Shown here: positions 55,924 to 64,000 of the stretch, piece by piece
Layout of the letters: each line of letters opens with the position of its first letter
Numbering within the stretch: position 1 is the stretch's first letter
Assembly (NCBI GenBank): GCA_036380875.1
Contig: DASVDX010000057.1
Coordinates: 48,275 to 112,274 of the forward strand
DNA from: ZC4RG17 sp036380875
GTDB lineage: Bacteria; Actinomycetota; Acidimicrobiia; Spongiisociales; ZC4RG35
Length of the DNA: 64,000 nucleotides
Reading direction: 5' to 3'
Program-made: the position numbers and the translations under genes
The notes under the pieces: model-generated
The model's database searches: none
The model's input: only the letters and a program-made list of their open reading frames with translations
Told to the model about the DNA's origin: nothing

Positions 55924-56699
55924 GGACCACGGGACTGACGGGAACGCTGGATTGGACGGACACCGAGGGTGAGGAGCGGGCGCTGGTGTTGGTGCACTCG
56001 CTGGGCACCGCTTCATCGCTGTGGATGCGCCAGATGGAGCCGTTCTCCGAAATGCGGCGGGTCATCGCCATCGACCTGCCCGGCCACGGCGCCTCCACCG
56101 CCGACGACCGGGAGTACACGATCGAGGAACTGGGCCAAGACGTGCTCGCCGTCTGCGACGACGCCGGTGTCGACCGCTTCGACTACTGCGGGATCTCCAT
56201 CGGCGGCCAGATCGGGCTGTGGCTCGCCCTCGAAGCGCCCGAACGGGTCACATCGCTCGTGGCGGCGTGCACCGCCGCCCGCATCGGCACTGCCGACAAG
56301 TGGAGCGAACGGATCGAAGCCGTGCGCGACGGCGGCCTCGACAGTCTCCTGTCCACGGTCGTCGCCGGATGGTTCAGCCCCTCGTTCGCCGATCGGGACC
56401 CGGAAGGTCTGGAAACGATCAGGCGGGTCTTCACGTCGACCGATCCCATCGGCTACATCGGCTGCTGCGCGGCGCTGCGCGACGCCGACCTGCGGGACCG
56501 TGTCACCCACATCTCGGTGCCCACGCTCCTCGTGGCGGGATCGTTGGACGTCTCGACGCCGGTCTCCGACGCCGAGTTCCTCCACGAGCGCATCCCCGGC
56601 AGCTCGTTGGCGGTGATCGAAGACTCCGCCCACCTCGCCTGTCTCGACCGGCCCGGAGACTTCACCCGGGCCGTCCTCGAGGCCTGGGCAAAGTGGTGA
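55920..56699 (+). CDS. pcaD: 3-oxoadipate enol-lactonase
   Basis: The 259-residue alpha/beta hydrolase has an oxyanion-hole HSLGTASSLW near 26, the nucleophile elbow GISIGGQIG near 91, a catalytic Asp near 208 (GSLDVSTP) and a catalytic His in DSAHLACLDRP near 238. It converts 3-oxoadipate enol-lactone to 3-oxoadipate. ATG overlaps the pcaB stop (ATGA). PcaC and PcaD are separate genes here, whereas many actinobacteria have a PcaDC fusion (PcaL). Confidence 0.93.
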   Translation: MRTTGLTGTLDWTDTEGEERALVLVHSLGTASSLWMRQMEPFSEMRRVIAIDLPGHGASTADDREYTIEELGQDVLAVCDDAGVDRFDYCGISIGGQIGLWLALEAPERVTSLVAACTAARIGTADKWSERIEAVRDGGLDSLLSTVVAGWFSPSFADRDPEGLETIRRVFTSTDPIGYIGCCAALRDADLRDRVTHISVPTLLVAGSLDVSTPVSDAEFLHERIPGSSLAVIEDSAHLACLDRPGDFTRAVLEAWAKW

Positions 56700-56745
56700 T
56701 CCGCGCGCCCGACCTCGACGAATCGTTTTCATTACACTCGCCCTA

Positions 56746-56769
56746 GTTCGTCCAACGCACGAACGTTCG
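56746..56769. promoter_or_regulatory. Palindromic site before the aromatic-locus importer
   Basis: GTTCGT (56746-56751) and ACGAAC (56759-56764) form an inverted repeat with a 7-base centre, and CGAACGTTCG (56760-56769) is a perfect palindrome overlapping it. TACACT at 56733-56738 is a likely -10 box 7 bases upstream, so the site would lie at the transcription start. GTTCG/CGAAC cores link it to the IclR operator at 50134. Confidence 0.45.
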
Positions 56770-56792
56770 GATAGCGGACGAGGAGAACGAGG

Positions 56793-58115
56793 ATGATCCG
56801 CACACGCCGCAGGTGGAGGCTGCTCGTCTTGGCAGGAGTGATGGTGCTCGTGGTGGGCGCCTGCGGAGACGGCGGCGGGGATGCAACGACCGCACCCGAC
56901 ACGTCGGCGCCCGGCGCGACCGAGGCCACCGAGCCGACCGAGACGACCGCAGCCCCCGAAACGACGGAAACGACCGGAACAGGTGACACGACCGCCGAGT
57001 CCGGGGAGCCGATCAAGATCGGCATGTTGACCGACATGTCCGTGACGTTCACCCAGTGGGGCGTGAACGTGAGGGACGGAATGTTGTTGGCGGCGGAGGA
57101 GATCAACGCCGCTGGCGGCGTCGACGGCCGGATGATCGAGATCGTGCAGGCCGACTCGGAGAACGACGCCGAGGTGGGCGTCCAGGCCTTCGAACGCCTC
57201 GTCGAGGAGGGTGTCGTGGCCGTGGGCGGCATCGTCTCGAGCGGTGTGGCGGCGCCCGTGTCGCCCGTGGCCGAAGAGCTGCAGATACCGACCTTCCTCG
57301 TGAAGGCGGGCACCGAGGCGGCGCTGACCCGCGACAGCCGCTTCGTGTTCCGCACCTGCCTGCCGGCAGCGCCGATGACCGCCCCGCCGATCCTCCAGTA
57401 CGCCCAGGAGCAGGGGATCACCAACGTCGGCGTGATCATCGCCGACTACCCGTGGGGCCAGTCGTTCCGGGCCGCAGTGGAATCGTCGTTCGAGGGATCC
57501 GGCGTCGACTACGGCGAGATCCAGGTGGCCCCGGTGCCGCCCGACACCGACTTCACCCCCTTCGTGCGGGCGGTGGCCGACGCCGGCGCCGAGCTGCTGA
57601 TCGCCACCGGGCATCCCCCGGGCAACGCCCCGATCGTGGCTCTGGCCGCCGACCTGATCCCCGATGTGATCGTGACCGGGGCGTGGATCCCGCCCGACCT
57701 GGCCGTGGGGAGCCTGGCGGAGACCGCCATCGGGCGGTACGCGGACTTCGCGTGCGCCGACTACACGAGCGACGGCTATGCCGAGCTGGCCCGCCGGTAC
57801 CTGGAGTTCTCGGACAACGCCTTCATGTCCGACGACGCCGTGGCCGCCTACCACATCGTGCAGATGGTGGCCGACGCGGTCGAAAACGTGGGCGACGATC
57901 CCGTGGCGATCGCCGAGTACCTGCACGGCCAGACCTACGAGCTGGAGGGCTACGCCCATCCGATGGCTTGGACGGAGTGGGGCGAGCTGGCGCAGTCCCA
58001 GCCCGTGTTCACGGTGATCAGCGAGGGCCCCGCACCGGAAGGGCTCAACGAAGCAGGCGACTGGTGGTTCGAGGTGCTCAGCCAGTCCGAGCCGCTGGCG
58101 CCATACGAGCCGTAG
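56793..58115 (+). CDS. Substrate-binding lipoprotein of the second HAAT-type importer
   Basis: The 440-residue protein has a lipoprotein signal peptide (LLVLAGVMVLVVGAC), a Thr/Glu-rich linker and a type I periplasmic-binding fold (KIGMLTDMSVTFTQWGVNVR; AAEEINAAGGVDGRMIEIVQ). GGAGAACGAGG precedes ATG 56793. Its place between pcaD and the O-demethylase gene suggests an aromatic acid or a related compound as ligand; such use of Liv-type importers is known for lignin monomers (inference here). Confidence 0.9.
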   Translation: MIRTRRRWRLLVLAGVMVLVVGACGDGGGDATTAPDTSAPGATEATEPTETTAAPETTETTGTGDTTAESGEPIKIGMLTDMSVTFTQWGVNVRDGMLLAAEEINAAGGVDGRMIEIVQADSENDAEVGVQAFERLVEEGVVAVGGIVSSGVAAPVSPVAEELQIPTFLVKAGTEAALTRDSRFVFRTCLPAAPMTAPPILQYAQEQGITNVGVIIADYPWGQSFRAAVESSFEGSGVDYGEIQVAPVPPDTDFTPFVRAVADAGAELLIATGHPPGNAPIVALAADLIPDVIVTGAWIPPDLAVGSLAETAIGRYADFACADYTSDGYAELARRYLEFSDNAFMSDDAVAAYHIVQMVADAVENVGDDPVAIAEYLHGQTYELEGYAHPMAWTEWGELAQSQPVFTVISEGPAPEGLNEAGDWWFEVLSQSEPLAPYEP

Positions 58116-58122
58116 CCGCGAC

Positions 58123-58860
58123 GTGGCGCTGCTCGAACTGCAGGAGGTGGGAAAGGTCTACGGCGGCCTCCCGGCAGTAGACGGCGTCAGTCTCGAGACC
58201 GGCGGGGGCGAGATCCTCGCCCTCGTCGGTCCCAACGGCGCCGGAAAGAGCACGCTGCTCGAACTGGTGGTGGGCCTGGAGCGGCCCACCACCGGCCGGG
58301 TGCTGCTCGACGGGCAGGACATCACCGGCCGACCGCCACACCATGTGCGTCGCCTGGGCGTAGCCATGGTTCAGCAGACTCCCCGCTCCTTTCCGACGAT
58401 GACCGTGCGGGAAAACGTCGCCGTGGGCGCCTTGTTCGGACGCATCACACCCCCGGACGCCGACGAGGCTCTGGAGATCGCCGACGAAGCGCTGGCCTTC
58501 GTCGGCCTGGACGAACGGCGCCACGACACGGTGGGCGCCCTCAACCTCCACCAGCTGCGTTTCCTCGAGCTGGCCCGGGCGATCGCCGGATCACCCCGGC
58601 TGTTGCTGCTCGACGAGGTGATGGCGGGCCTCAACGACGCCGAGCTGGAGACTTCGATCGACATCATCCGGGCGATCCGGGACCGCCACGACATCACGGT
58701 GGTGTGGGTCGAACATGTCATGAAGGCGGTGATGGGTCTGGCGGAGCGGGTGGTGGTGCTCGACTTCGGCCGGGTCCTCGCCGAGGGCTCACCCGACCAC
58801 GTGATGCGCGACCCGGCAGTGGTGGAGGCGTACCTGGGCAAGGAGGACCTCGGTGCTTGA
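58123..58860 (+). CDS. ABC transporter ATPase (LivG-like) with altered signature motif
   Basis: The 245-residue protein has Walker A GPNGAGKST (36-44), Q-loop MVQQTPRSFP, Walker B RLLLLDEVMAGL (159-170), H-loop VWVEHVMKAVM near 196 and the LivG ending VEAYLGK. The signature, normally LSGGQ or LPYGQ, reads LNLHQLRFLELARAI (140-154). The change affects the residues that contact ATP across the dimer, so either the LivF partner supplies the working site or activity is reduced. GTG 58123 is the only plausible start. Confidence 0.9.
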   Translation: MALLELQEVGKVYGGLPAVDGVSLETGGGEILALVGPNGAGKSTLLELVVGLERPTTGRVLLDGQDITGRPPHHVRRLGVAMVQQTPRSFPTMTVRENVAVGALFGRITPPDADEALEIADEALAFVGLDERRHDTVGALNLHQLRFLELARAIAGSPRLLLLDEVMAGLNDAELETSIDIIRAIRDRHDITVVWVEHVMKAVMGLAERVVVLDFGRVLAEGSPDHVMRDPAVVEAYLGKEDLGA

Positions 58861-59551
58861 GGTGCAGGGAGTCTCCGCCGGATACCAGGGGTCGGACGTG
58901 GTCCGTGACGTTTCGTTCCGGGTCGACGAGGGTGAAACCGTGATGATCATCGGCTCCAACGGCGCCGGGAAGACGACTCTGTTCCGAGCGGTTTGCGGGC
59001 TGCTCCCCCTCTCGTCGGGCAGGGTCACGTTCCTCGGCGAGGACATCACCGGGTTGCCAGCCCAGAAGGTGGTCCGGCGGGGCTTGGCGTTCGTGCCGGC
59101 GGAACGGCACCTCTTCCCCCAGATGACGGTGGAGGAGAACCTGGTGCTCGGCGCCTATCCGGACAAGCCCGATTCCGAGGTCTTGGAGACGGTGTTAGAG
59201 CTGTTCCCCCGACTCGGTGAGCGGTTCCGTCAGCTCGCCGGCACGATGAGCGGAGGGGAGCAGCAAATGCTGGCGGTGGGCCGCGCCCTGATGTCCCGGC
59301 CGCGCCTTCTGGTCCTCGACGAGCCGACGACGGGCCTGGCGCCGATCGTGGCCCGCAACGCCTACGCCGCGCTGGGCCGGCTGCAGGAGCAAGGTCTCAC
59401 GATCCTCGTCGCCGAGCAGCAGGTGCCCCTCGCATTGGCCATCAGCGACCGCGGCTACGTGCTGGAGAACGGCGCAATTGGCCTCGCCGGCACCTCCTCC
59501 GAGTTGGCGTCCGACCCCAGGGTGCGGTCGGCGTACCTGGGGATCGCATGA
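58853..59551 (+). CDS. ABC transporter ATPase (LivF-like)
   Basis: The 232-residue ATPase has Walker A GSNGAGKTT near residue 34, Q-loop FVPAERHLFPQ, an intact signature MSGGEQQMLAVGRAL near 131, Walker B RLLVLDEPTTGL near 150 and the LivF-type LVAEQQVPLALAI. It overlaps the LivG-like gene by 8 bases and pairs with it as the importer motor. The canonical signature here contrasts with the altered one in its partner. Confidence 0.92.
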   Translation: MLEVQGVSAGYQGSDVVRDVSFRVDEGETVMIIGSNGAGKTTLFRAVCGLLPLSSGRVTFLGEDITGLPAQKVVRRGLAFVPAERHLFPQMTVEENLVLGAYPDKPDSEVLETVLELFPRLGERFRQLAGTMSGGEQQMLAVGRALMSRPRLLVLDEPTTGLAPIVARNAYAALGRLQEQGLTILVAEQQVPLALAISDRGYVLENGAIGLAGTSSELASDPRVRSAYLGIA

Positions 59552-60405
59552 CGGCGAGCATCCTCGATGGGATCGTGCTCGGGCTGCAGTTCGGTGTGCT
59601 CGCCGCCGGGCTCACCCTTGTCTACGGACTCGGCGGCGTGCTCAACCTCGCCTACGGCCAGATCGCCGTGGTGTCGGGCCTCATCACGCTGTTGACGATG
59701 GAAGCGGGGCTCCCGGCCGTGCCCGCCGCACTCGTCGGCCTCGTCACCGGCGGTGTCCTGGGACTGGTGTTCGACCTGACGATCCTCCAGCCCGTGTACC
59801 GCCGCCACGGGGAGGCCCGGGTCCTGCTCAGCCTCCTCCTCACCCTGGGGGCGGCGTTCGTGATCGACGGGTACCTGAACTGGCGCTATCCGCTGCAGGG
59901 CCTCAACCTTCGGATCACCGGCGATCCGCTCGTCATCTTGGGCGTGCGGATGCGGATGGGAAGCGTGGTGGCGTCGGGGATCACGATCGTCGTGATCGGG
60001 GTCCTCTTCTGGCTGTTCCGCTACACCCGCCTCGGCCGGGCGATCCGCTCGGTGATCCAGGACGAGGAAGGGTCCCGGCTGGTGGGCATCGACCCGCAGG
60101 TGATGATGCGGCTGATCCTCGTGCTGAGCGGCGTCCTCGCCGCCATCGTGGCTATCACCCGCTCGATGGTGGCGCCGGTGAATGTGCGGGCCGGGTTCTC
60201 ACTCACCGTCCTCGGCCTCATCGTCACGGTCGTCGGCGGGCTCGGGAGCATCCCCGGGGCGTTCCTCGCCGGCCTGGTGCTCGGGATCATCAACAGCGTC
60301 GCCAGCTCCTACATCGGGACGTTCCTGTCACTGATCATCCTGCTGGTGGCAGCGGCGATCACGATCGTGATCCGACCGGCGGGCCTGCTGGGGGTGCGGG
60401 AGTGA
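59548..60405 (+). CDS. Branched-chain amino acid-type ABC permease (LivH-like)
   Basis: The 285-residue protein starts LDGIVLGLQFGVLAAGLTLV and VLNLAYGQIAVVSGLI in LivH style, has about eight membrane helices, the coupling segment SVIQDEEGSRLVGIDPQVMM near 168 and VVGGLGSIPGAFLAGLVLG near 228. ATG overlaps the LivF-like stop by 4 bases. Together with the LivM-like protein it forms the pore of the importer next to the pca genes. Confidence 0.92.
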   Translation: MTASILDGIVLGLQFGVLAAGLTLVYGLGGVLNLAYGQIAVVSGLITLLTMEAGLPAVPAALVGLVTGGVLGLVFDLTILQPVYRRHGEARVLLSLLLTLGAAFVIDGYLNWRYPLQGLNLRITGDPLVILGVRMRMGSVVASGITIVVIGVLFWLFRYTRLGRAIRSVIQDEEGSRLVGIDPQVMMRLILVLSGVLAAIVAITRSMVAPVNVRAGFSLTVLGLIVTVVGGLGSIPGAFLAGLVLGIINSVASSYIGTFLSLIILLVAAAITIVIRPAGLLGVRE

Positions 60406-61445
60406 GCGGCCGCGCCCTCGCCGCCGGGACGTCACTCGTCGGCGGGGTCGAGACCCGCGTGTCCCGGTCCCTCCCGCGGCTGTTCGGCTCCATCGCCGCG
60501 ATGGCGGCCCTCCTCGCCCTGGTCCCCCTGTGGGTGGGCGATTCCCGCGTGCGGATGGGTGTGGCCATCCTCGGGCTGGCCTTCGCCTGTTACGCCGTCG
60601 GCTTCAACCTGATCTTCGGCAGCACCGGCCAGTTGTTTCTCTGCGTCGGCGCCCTCGCCGGCGTGGGGGGATACGGCACTGCCCTGCTCGCCGACCGCGC
60701 CGGCGTGCCGCTCGTCGCGGCGCTGATCATCTCCACCCTGGGAGCTGCACTAGTCGGCGGCTTGCTCAGCTGGGTGGCAGTACGGCGGTCGCTGGGAGTG
60801 ATCTTCGCCGGGATCATCACGCTGATCTTCGCCCTGTCGTTCGAGAACCTGGTGCTGGGGGCGAGCACCCTCACCGGCGGCGACGCCGGCATCCAGGTTT
60901 CGGCCGGGTCGGGCACCTTCCTCCGGCAGCGGACCGCGGGGTATTACGTGATGCTGGGGCTGGTGGTGCTGTGCCTCGTGGTCCACGGGCTGCTGCGGCG
61001 CTCCCGCGTCGGGTGGGCGTTCCGGGCGTTGCGCGACGACGAGGTCGCCGCCGAACTGGCCGGCGTCGACGTCTCCCGCTACCGGGTCTACGCCGCGCTG
61101 GTCGGCTCGGCGATGCTCGGCCTGGCGGGAGGCGCCTACGCCCTCATCGCCGGCCGTGTCAGCCCCACCACCTACGGGTTCGCCCAGGTCGACGTGGTCG
61201 TGATCGTCATGCTCGCCTTCGGCGGGATCGGCAGCCTGTTCGGCCCCGTTCTCGGGGCGGTGGTGTTCACGATCCTCGACGAGCTGCTGATCGAGCTGGG
61301 CCAGCTGCGCCTGCTCGCCTACGGCGCGCTGATCATCGTCCTGTTCCTGTGGATCCGCCGCGGCGTGATCCCCACCCTCGCCGGGCTGGTGCGGAGGACG
61401 CCCGGTTCCCCACCCGCACCCGCCGCGGGCGAGGAACCGGGCTGA
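60402..61445 (+). CDS. Branched-chain amino acid-type ABC permease (LivM-like)
   Basis: The 347-residue protein has about ten membrane helices, YAVGFNLIFGSTGQLFLCVG near 65, ALRDDEVAAELAGVDVSRYR near 208 (coupling helix) and FGGIGSLFGPVLGAVVFTI near 268. GTG 60402 overlaps the LivH-like stop (GTGA). Its C-terminus ends 9 bases before the convergent O-demethylase gene, leaving no room for a separate terminator. Confidence 0.92.
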   Translation: MSGRALAAGTSLVGGVETRVSRSLPRLFGSIAAMAALLALVPLWVGDSRVRMGVAILGLAFACYAVGFNLIFGSTGQLFLCVGALAGVGGYGTALLADRAGVPLVAALIISTLGAALVGGLLSWVAVRRSLGVIFAGIITLIFALSFENLVLGASTLTGGDAGIQVSAGSGTFLRQRTAGYYVMLGLVVLCLVVHGLLRRSRVGWAFRALRDDEVAAELAGVDVSRYRVYAALVGSAMLGLAGGAYALIAGRVSPTTYGFAQVDVVVIVMLAFGGIGSLFGPVLGAVVFTILDELLIELGQLRLLAYGALIIVLFLWIRRGVIPTLAGLVRRTPGSPPAPAAGEEPG

Positions 61446-61454
61446 CCGGTCGAC

Positions 61455-62858
61455 TCAGGACGACCGCACCTTGCGCCACTTGCCGCCGTAGGCCTCCCGG
61501 GCGTCCTTGGAGAAGGGAGTGGGGCCGACCCGCACGCGGATCTCGGTCTGGCGATGCCGCTCGACGGTGAGCTTCGACGTCCCGCCGTCTTCCTCGCCCC
61601 ACACGAGGATCAGCTCATCGCCTTCCTGCACCGAGGGATGAGCGGTGCCGAGAGACAGGAACGCCCGCTCGTTGAAGCTGTAGCCGGCGAACATCGAGAA
61701 CCCGACCAGCTCGTCGTTGCGCAGCACCATGTCGTAGGACGCCGAGGCGTAGTTCGACAGCGGCAGGTCGATGTACTTGTAGTTCTCGCCTTCCGGCTCG
61801 AAGAGCGACCTCCACACCCGCACCACGTCGTCGGGATCCCACTCCAGCGTGACCTTCTTCCACTGCTGCTCGGGATCCATCGCCTCGAGGGCCTCCCGGC
61901 CGATGAAGTCGTGATCGAACTTGATGTAGAAGCCGTAGCCGAGGGCGTGGGGCGTCAAGTAGTAGTCCTCGATGTTGTCGGAGACGTAACTGCCGGCGAG
62001 GGACCCGACGGCCTCGTAGCGGTCGGCGGGCAGCCACTCCCGATACGACTTCATCCGCTCCCCGGTGTAGACCGCGGGGAGCGGCGAGGGGATCCAACCC
62101 GACTCGAGGGTGTTGGTGGCGTATGCCCGGGAGCCGACCTGGCGGAGGCCGAACTCCTCCCCCGCCTCGAGGATCGCCGCCTTGACCTCGGCGCCTTCCT
62201 CGTAGGGACCCCAGATCTCGACACCCGGCTCGCCGGCCATGCCATGCCGGAAGGCGGGGACTTCCCGCCCGGCGACCTTCATCTTGCCGATGTGGAAGAA
62301 CTTGATGTCGGGTAGCGGCCCGCCGTTGAGCTTCTCGACGATCTTCATGGCGTTGGGGCCCTGGATCTCGTAGCGGTAGTGGCGCCGCTTCACGGGCTGG
62401 TCGCCGGGACGCGACGGCGACCGGTCGTCCCGGGCGTATTCGACGTCGTAGCCGCCCGTCTCGCAGTGGAACTGGACCCAGTTGATCGTGGGCTCCCGCC
62501 CAACCAGGTTGAAGCGCTCCTCGTCGAGGCGGAAGAGGATCACGTCGCCGATCACGTATCCGTCGTAGTTGCACGGCACGAAGTGCTTGGGACGCTCGGT
62601 TCTGAAGTCGGCGAAGCTGTTGATGGCCAGGCTCTCGAGCAGGGAGAAGGCGCCGGGACCTTCCACCATCAGCTCGGCCATGTGGTGGGACTGGTCGAAG
62701 AGAACGGCGGTGGTCCGCCATGCCCTCTGTTCGTCCCGCCAATTGCTGAACTCGGGGGCCACCACCGGATACACGTAGGCCCCGATCTGGGAGTTGCGCA
62801 GCATGTGGACGGGGTTGCCGACCGACTGGAGGACGTCTTCCAGGCTCCTCTTGGTCAT
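61455..62858 (-). CDS. ligM: GcvT-like tetrahydrofolate-dependent O-demethylase (LigM/DesA type)
   Basis: The 467-residue protein is a GcvT-fold, folate-binding protein: VLFDQSHHMAELMVEGPGAF near 72, HYRYEIQGPNAMKIVEKLNG near 180, RQVGSRAYATNTLESGWIPS near 253 and LGYGFYIKFDHDFIGREAL near 320, at the length of the vanillate/3-O-methylgallate and syringate demethylases. LigM moves the methyl group of vanillate to tetrahydrofolate, giving protocatechuate, which suits the neighbouring pca genes. ATG 62858 has AGGAGGAGAAG upstream. CGTACG repeats near the TACGCT promoter at about 62890-62912 may be an operator. Confidence 0.82.
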   Translation of the reverse strand: MTKRSLEDVLQSVGNPVHMLRNSQIGAYVYPVVAPEFSNWRDEQRAWRTTAVLFDQSHHMAELMVEGPGAFSLLESLAINSFADFRTERPKHFVPCNYDGYVIGDVILFRLDEERFNLVGREPTINWVQFHCETGGYDVEYARDDRSPSRPGDQPVKRRHYRYEIQGPNAMKIVEKLNGGPLPDIKFFHIGKMKVAGREVPAFRHGMAGEPGVEIWGPYEEGAEVKAAILEAGEEFGLRQVGSRAYATNTLESGWIPSPLPAVYTGERMKSYREWLPADRYEAVGSLAGSYVSDNIEDYYLTPHALGYGFYIKFDHDFIGREALEAMDPEQQWKKVTLEWDPDDVVRVWRSLFEPEGENYKYIDLPLSNYASASYDMVLRNDELVGFSMFAGYSFNERAFLSLGTAHPSVQEGDELILVWGEEDGGTSKLTVERHRQTEIRVRVGPTPFSKDAREAYGGKWRKVRSS

Positions 62859-62887
62859 CTTCTCCTCCTGGGCTCCGGTTCGCGTGC

Positions 62888-62912
62888 CGTACGTCCGTAC
62901 GCTCAGCGTACA
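62888..62912. promoter_or_regulatory. Promoter with CGTACG repeats upstream of the O-demethylase
   Basis: On the minus strand a TACGCT box is followed by two CGTACG palindromes separated by two bases (CGTACG-GA-CGTACG). The paired 6-bp units resemble TetR- or MarR-type operators. No regulator of either kind is in the window. Confidence 0.4.
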
Positions 62913-62971
62913 CAAGTGAGCCGCGACACGCCGGAGAAGAGCCCGCCTGCAATACCCCTGACAGCGATGCG

Positions 62972-64000
62972 TCAGTCGGAGAGGGCGGCGGCGATCCGTT
63001 CGAGGCCGGAAACGATGTCCTCTTCGCCCGCAGCCAGGGAAACCCTCACGGCACCCTGTCCCCGGTCACCGAACGTCGACCCGGGGGCGACGGCCACGCC
63101 GTGTTCGACGACGAGACGGCGGCAGAACTCCATCGGATCGCCGATCCGGGAGCCGAGCGGGAGCCAGAGGTAGAAGGCACCTTCCGGCCGGTGATGCGCC
63201 AGGCCGAGTGCTTCGGCAGCCGCCACGGCCATGTCCCGGCGGCGCCGATAGGTGTCACGCATCTCGACGATGAAATCCTGCGGCCCTTCCAAGGCTGCCA
63301 AAGCTGCCTTCTGGGCCGGCCCGTTGACACAGGCGACCATCGCCTCCTGCATCTTGGTGAGGGTCTCGACCACCTGGGGCGGCCCCGACACGTACGCCAC
63401 CCGCAGGCCGGTCATGGCGTAGGTCTTCGAGAAGCTGTGCACCGAGACCACTCGATCGGGACTCAAAGGCGCCACTGAGGGGGCGACGTCTGCCTCGAAG
63501 ACGATCTGGTCGTAACACTCGTCGGCGAGCAGCCACAGGTCATATCGGTCGGCCAGTTCACACAGCGACTCGAGATGGGAGGCGTCGATCACGGTTCCCA
63601 GCGGGTTGGAGGGGCTGTTGACGATCAGCATCCGGGTGCGGTCGGTGATCAGAGGCTCGATCGTCGCCGGGTCGGGCAGGTAGCCGTTCTCGGCATCGAG
63701 GGGATAGGCAACCGGAGTAGTGCGGGCGATGCGGGCCGCCATGTCGTAGTTGGGCCACCCCGGGTCGGGCACGAGGATCTCGTCCCCGGCCGTGGTGAGG
63801 CCGAGGATCGCCAGCGAGAGCCCCTGCATCGACCCGGCCGTCACCAGCACCTGGCTCGGCTCGACGTCTATCCCGTTGACGATCCGCAGCTTGGCGGCGC
63901 ACGCCTCCCGCAGCTCGGGGATGCCGGCGTTGGGGGTGTATTTCGTCTCTCCCGCCATGACCGAGTCGGCCATCGCCTGGCGGATGTGGTCCGGCGGTAT
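62972..64000 (-). CDS. Pyridoxal-phosphate aminotransferase class I/II, 5' partial
   Basis: The frame continues past the right edge (PDHIRQAMADS precedes the in-window ATG), so roughly the first 50-60 residues are missing. The visible 343 residues are a fold-type I aminotransferase: GETKYTPNAGIPELREA, LVTAGSMQGLSLAILGL, VNSPSNPLGTVID (NP motif), LADECYDQIVF (Asp) and the PLP lysine in SVHSFSKTYAMTGLRVAY, with the substrate Arg in GAVRVSLAAGEEDI. It resembles aspartate/aromatic aminotransferases; the amino donor is unknown. Confidence 0.9.
   Translation of the reverse strand: MPPDHIRQAMADSVMAGETKYTPNAGIPELREACAAKLRIVNGIDVEPSQVLVTAGSMQGLSLAILGLTTAGDEILVPDPGWPNYDMAARIARTTPVAYPLDAENGYLPDPATIEPLITDRTRMLIVNSPSNPLGTVIDASHLESLCELADRYDLWLLADECYDQIVFEADVAPSVAPLSPDRVVSVHSFSKTYAMTGLRVAYVSGPPQVVETLTKMQEAMVACVNGPAQKAALAALEGPQDFIVEMRDTYRRRRDMAVAAAEALGLAHHRPEGAFYLWLPLGSRIGDPMEFCRRLVVEHGVAVAPGSTFGDRGQGAVRVSLAAGEEDIVSGLERIAAALSD

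Noticed and set aside
56013..57959. Very long minus-strand open frame opposite pcaD and the binding-protein gene
   Set aside because: No motif or signal; both plus-strand genes have full family signatures, so this is a third-position GC artefact.

Overview
The window is gene-dense, very GC-rich DNA from an actinomycete-type chromosome. Support for Actinomycetota comes from F420-type luciferase-like oxidoreductases, a DUF2786 protein, an LppM-like lipoprotein, a SigB/SigF partner-switching module, many GTG starts and many TANNNT boxes placed 6-8 nt before a start codon (leaderless genes). Acidimicrobiia is my guess from the mix of genes; no rRNA or marker gene is present to prove it. I see no tRNA, rRNA, CRISPR array, insertion sequence or prophage, and no gene-free stretch longer than 300 bases.

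Layout. 1-5.4 kb: metabolic and housekeeping singles (LLM oxidoreductase, serine hydrolase, histidine phosphatase, glycerate kinase, cyclopropane-fatty-acid synthase). 5.4-12.7 kb: a general-stress module with a membrane PP2C phosphatase, an RsbW-like kinase, an RsbV-like STAS protein, and a sigma factor whose N-terminus looks like a decayed RsbW domain. Four nearby genes (small membrane protein, DUF72, 4-TM membrane protein, Dps) each carry a GTTT-N15/16-GGGTA(G/C) promoter of the SigB/SigF type. 12.7-18.9 kb: a SIR2-like gene with an apparent frameshift, FAD oxidase, histidine kinase, cupin, DUF2786. 19.0-26.1 kb (minus strand): an ABC importer of the branched-chain amino acid type enclosed by three Rid-family genes, one with three Rid-like segments; LacI-type palindromes sit in the promoters. 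26.2-37.4 kb: mixed small genes, including an ECF sigma/membrane partner pair, two SRPBCC proteins (one with an ArsR regulator), and a MalY/PatB-like C-S lyase.

37.5-48.7 kb: a carbohydrate-type catabolic locus (SDR, DeoC, ROK kinase, GntR regulator, SIS protein, two Gfo/Idh/MocA dehydrogenases, TIM-barrel isomerase, FAD oxidoreductase, phosphotriesterase-like hydrolase, GMC oxidoreductase). Three TTGTCTAGACAA-like palindromes mark its promoters, so the GntR protein probably controls the whole set. 48.8-64 kb: an aromatic-acid locus with an IclR regulator, 3-oxoadipate CoA-transferase, PobA, the protocatechuate branch pcaC-H-G-B-D, a five-gene ABC importer and a LigM-like O-demethylase. Together these would turn vanillate or 4-hydroxybenzoate into 3-oxoadipyl-CoA; the final thiolase (pcaF) is not in the window. 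A partial aminotransferase runs off the right edge.
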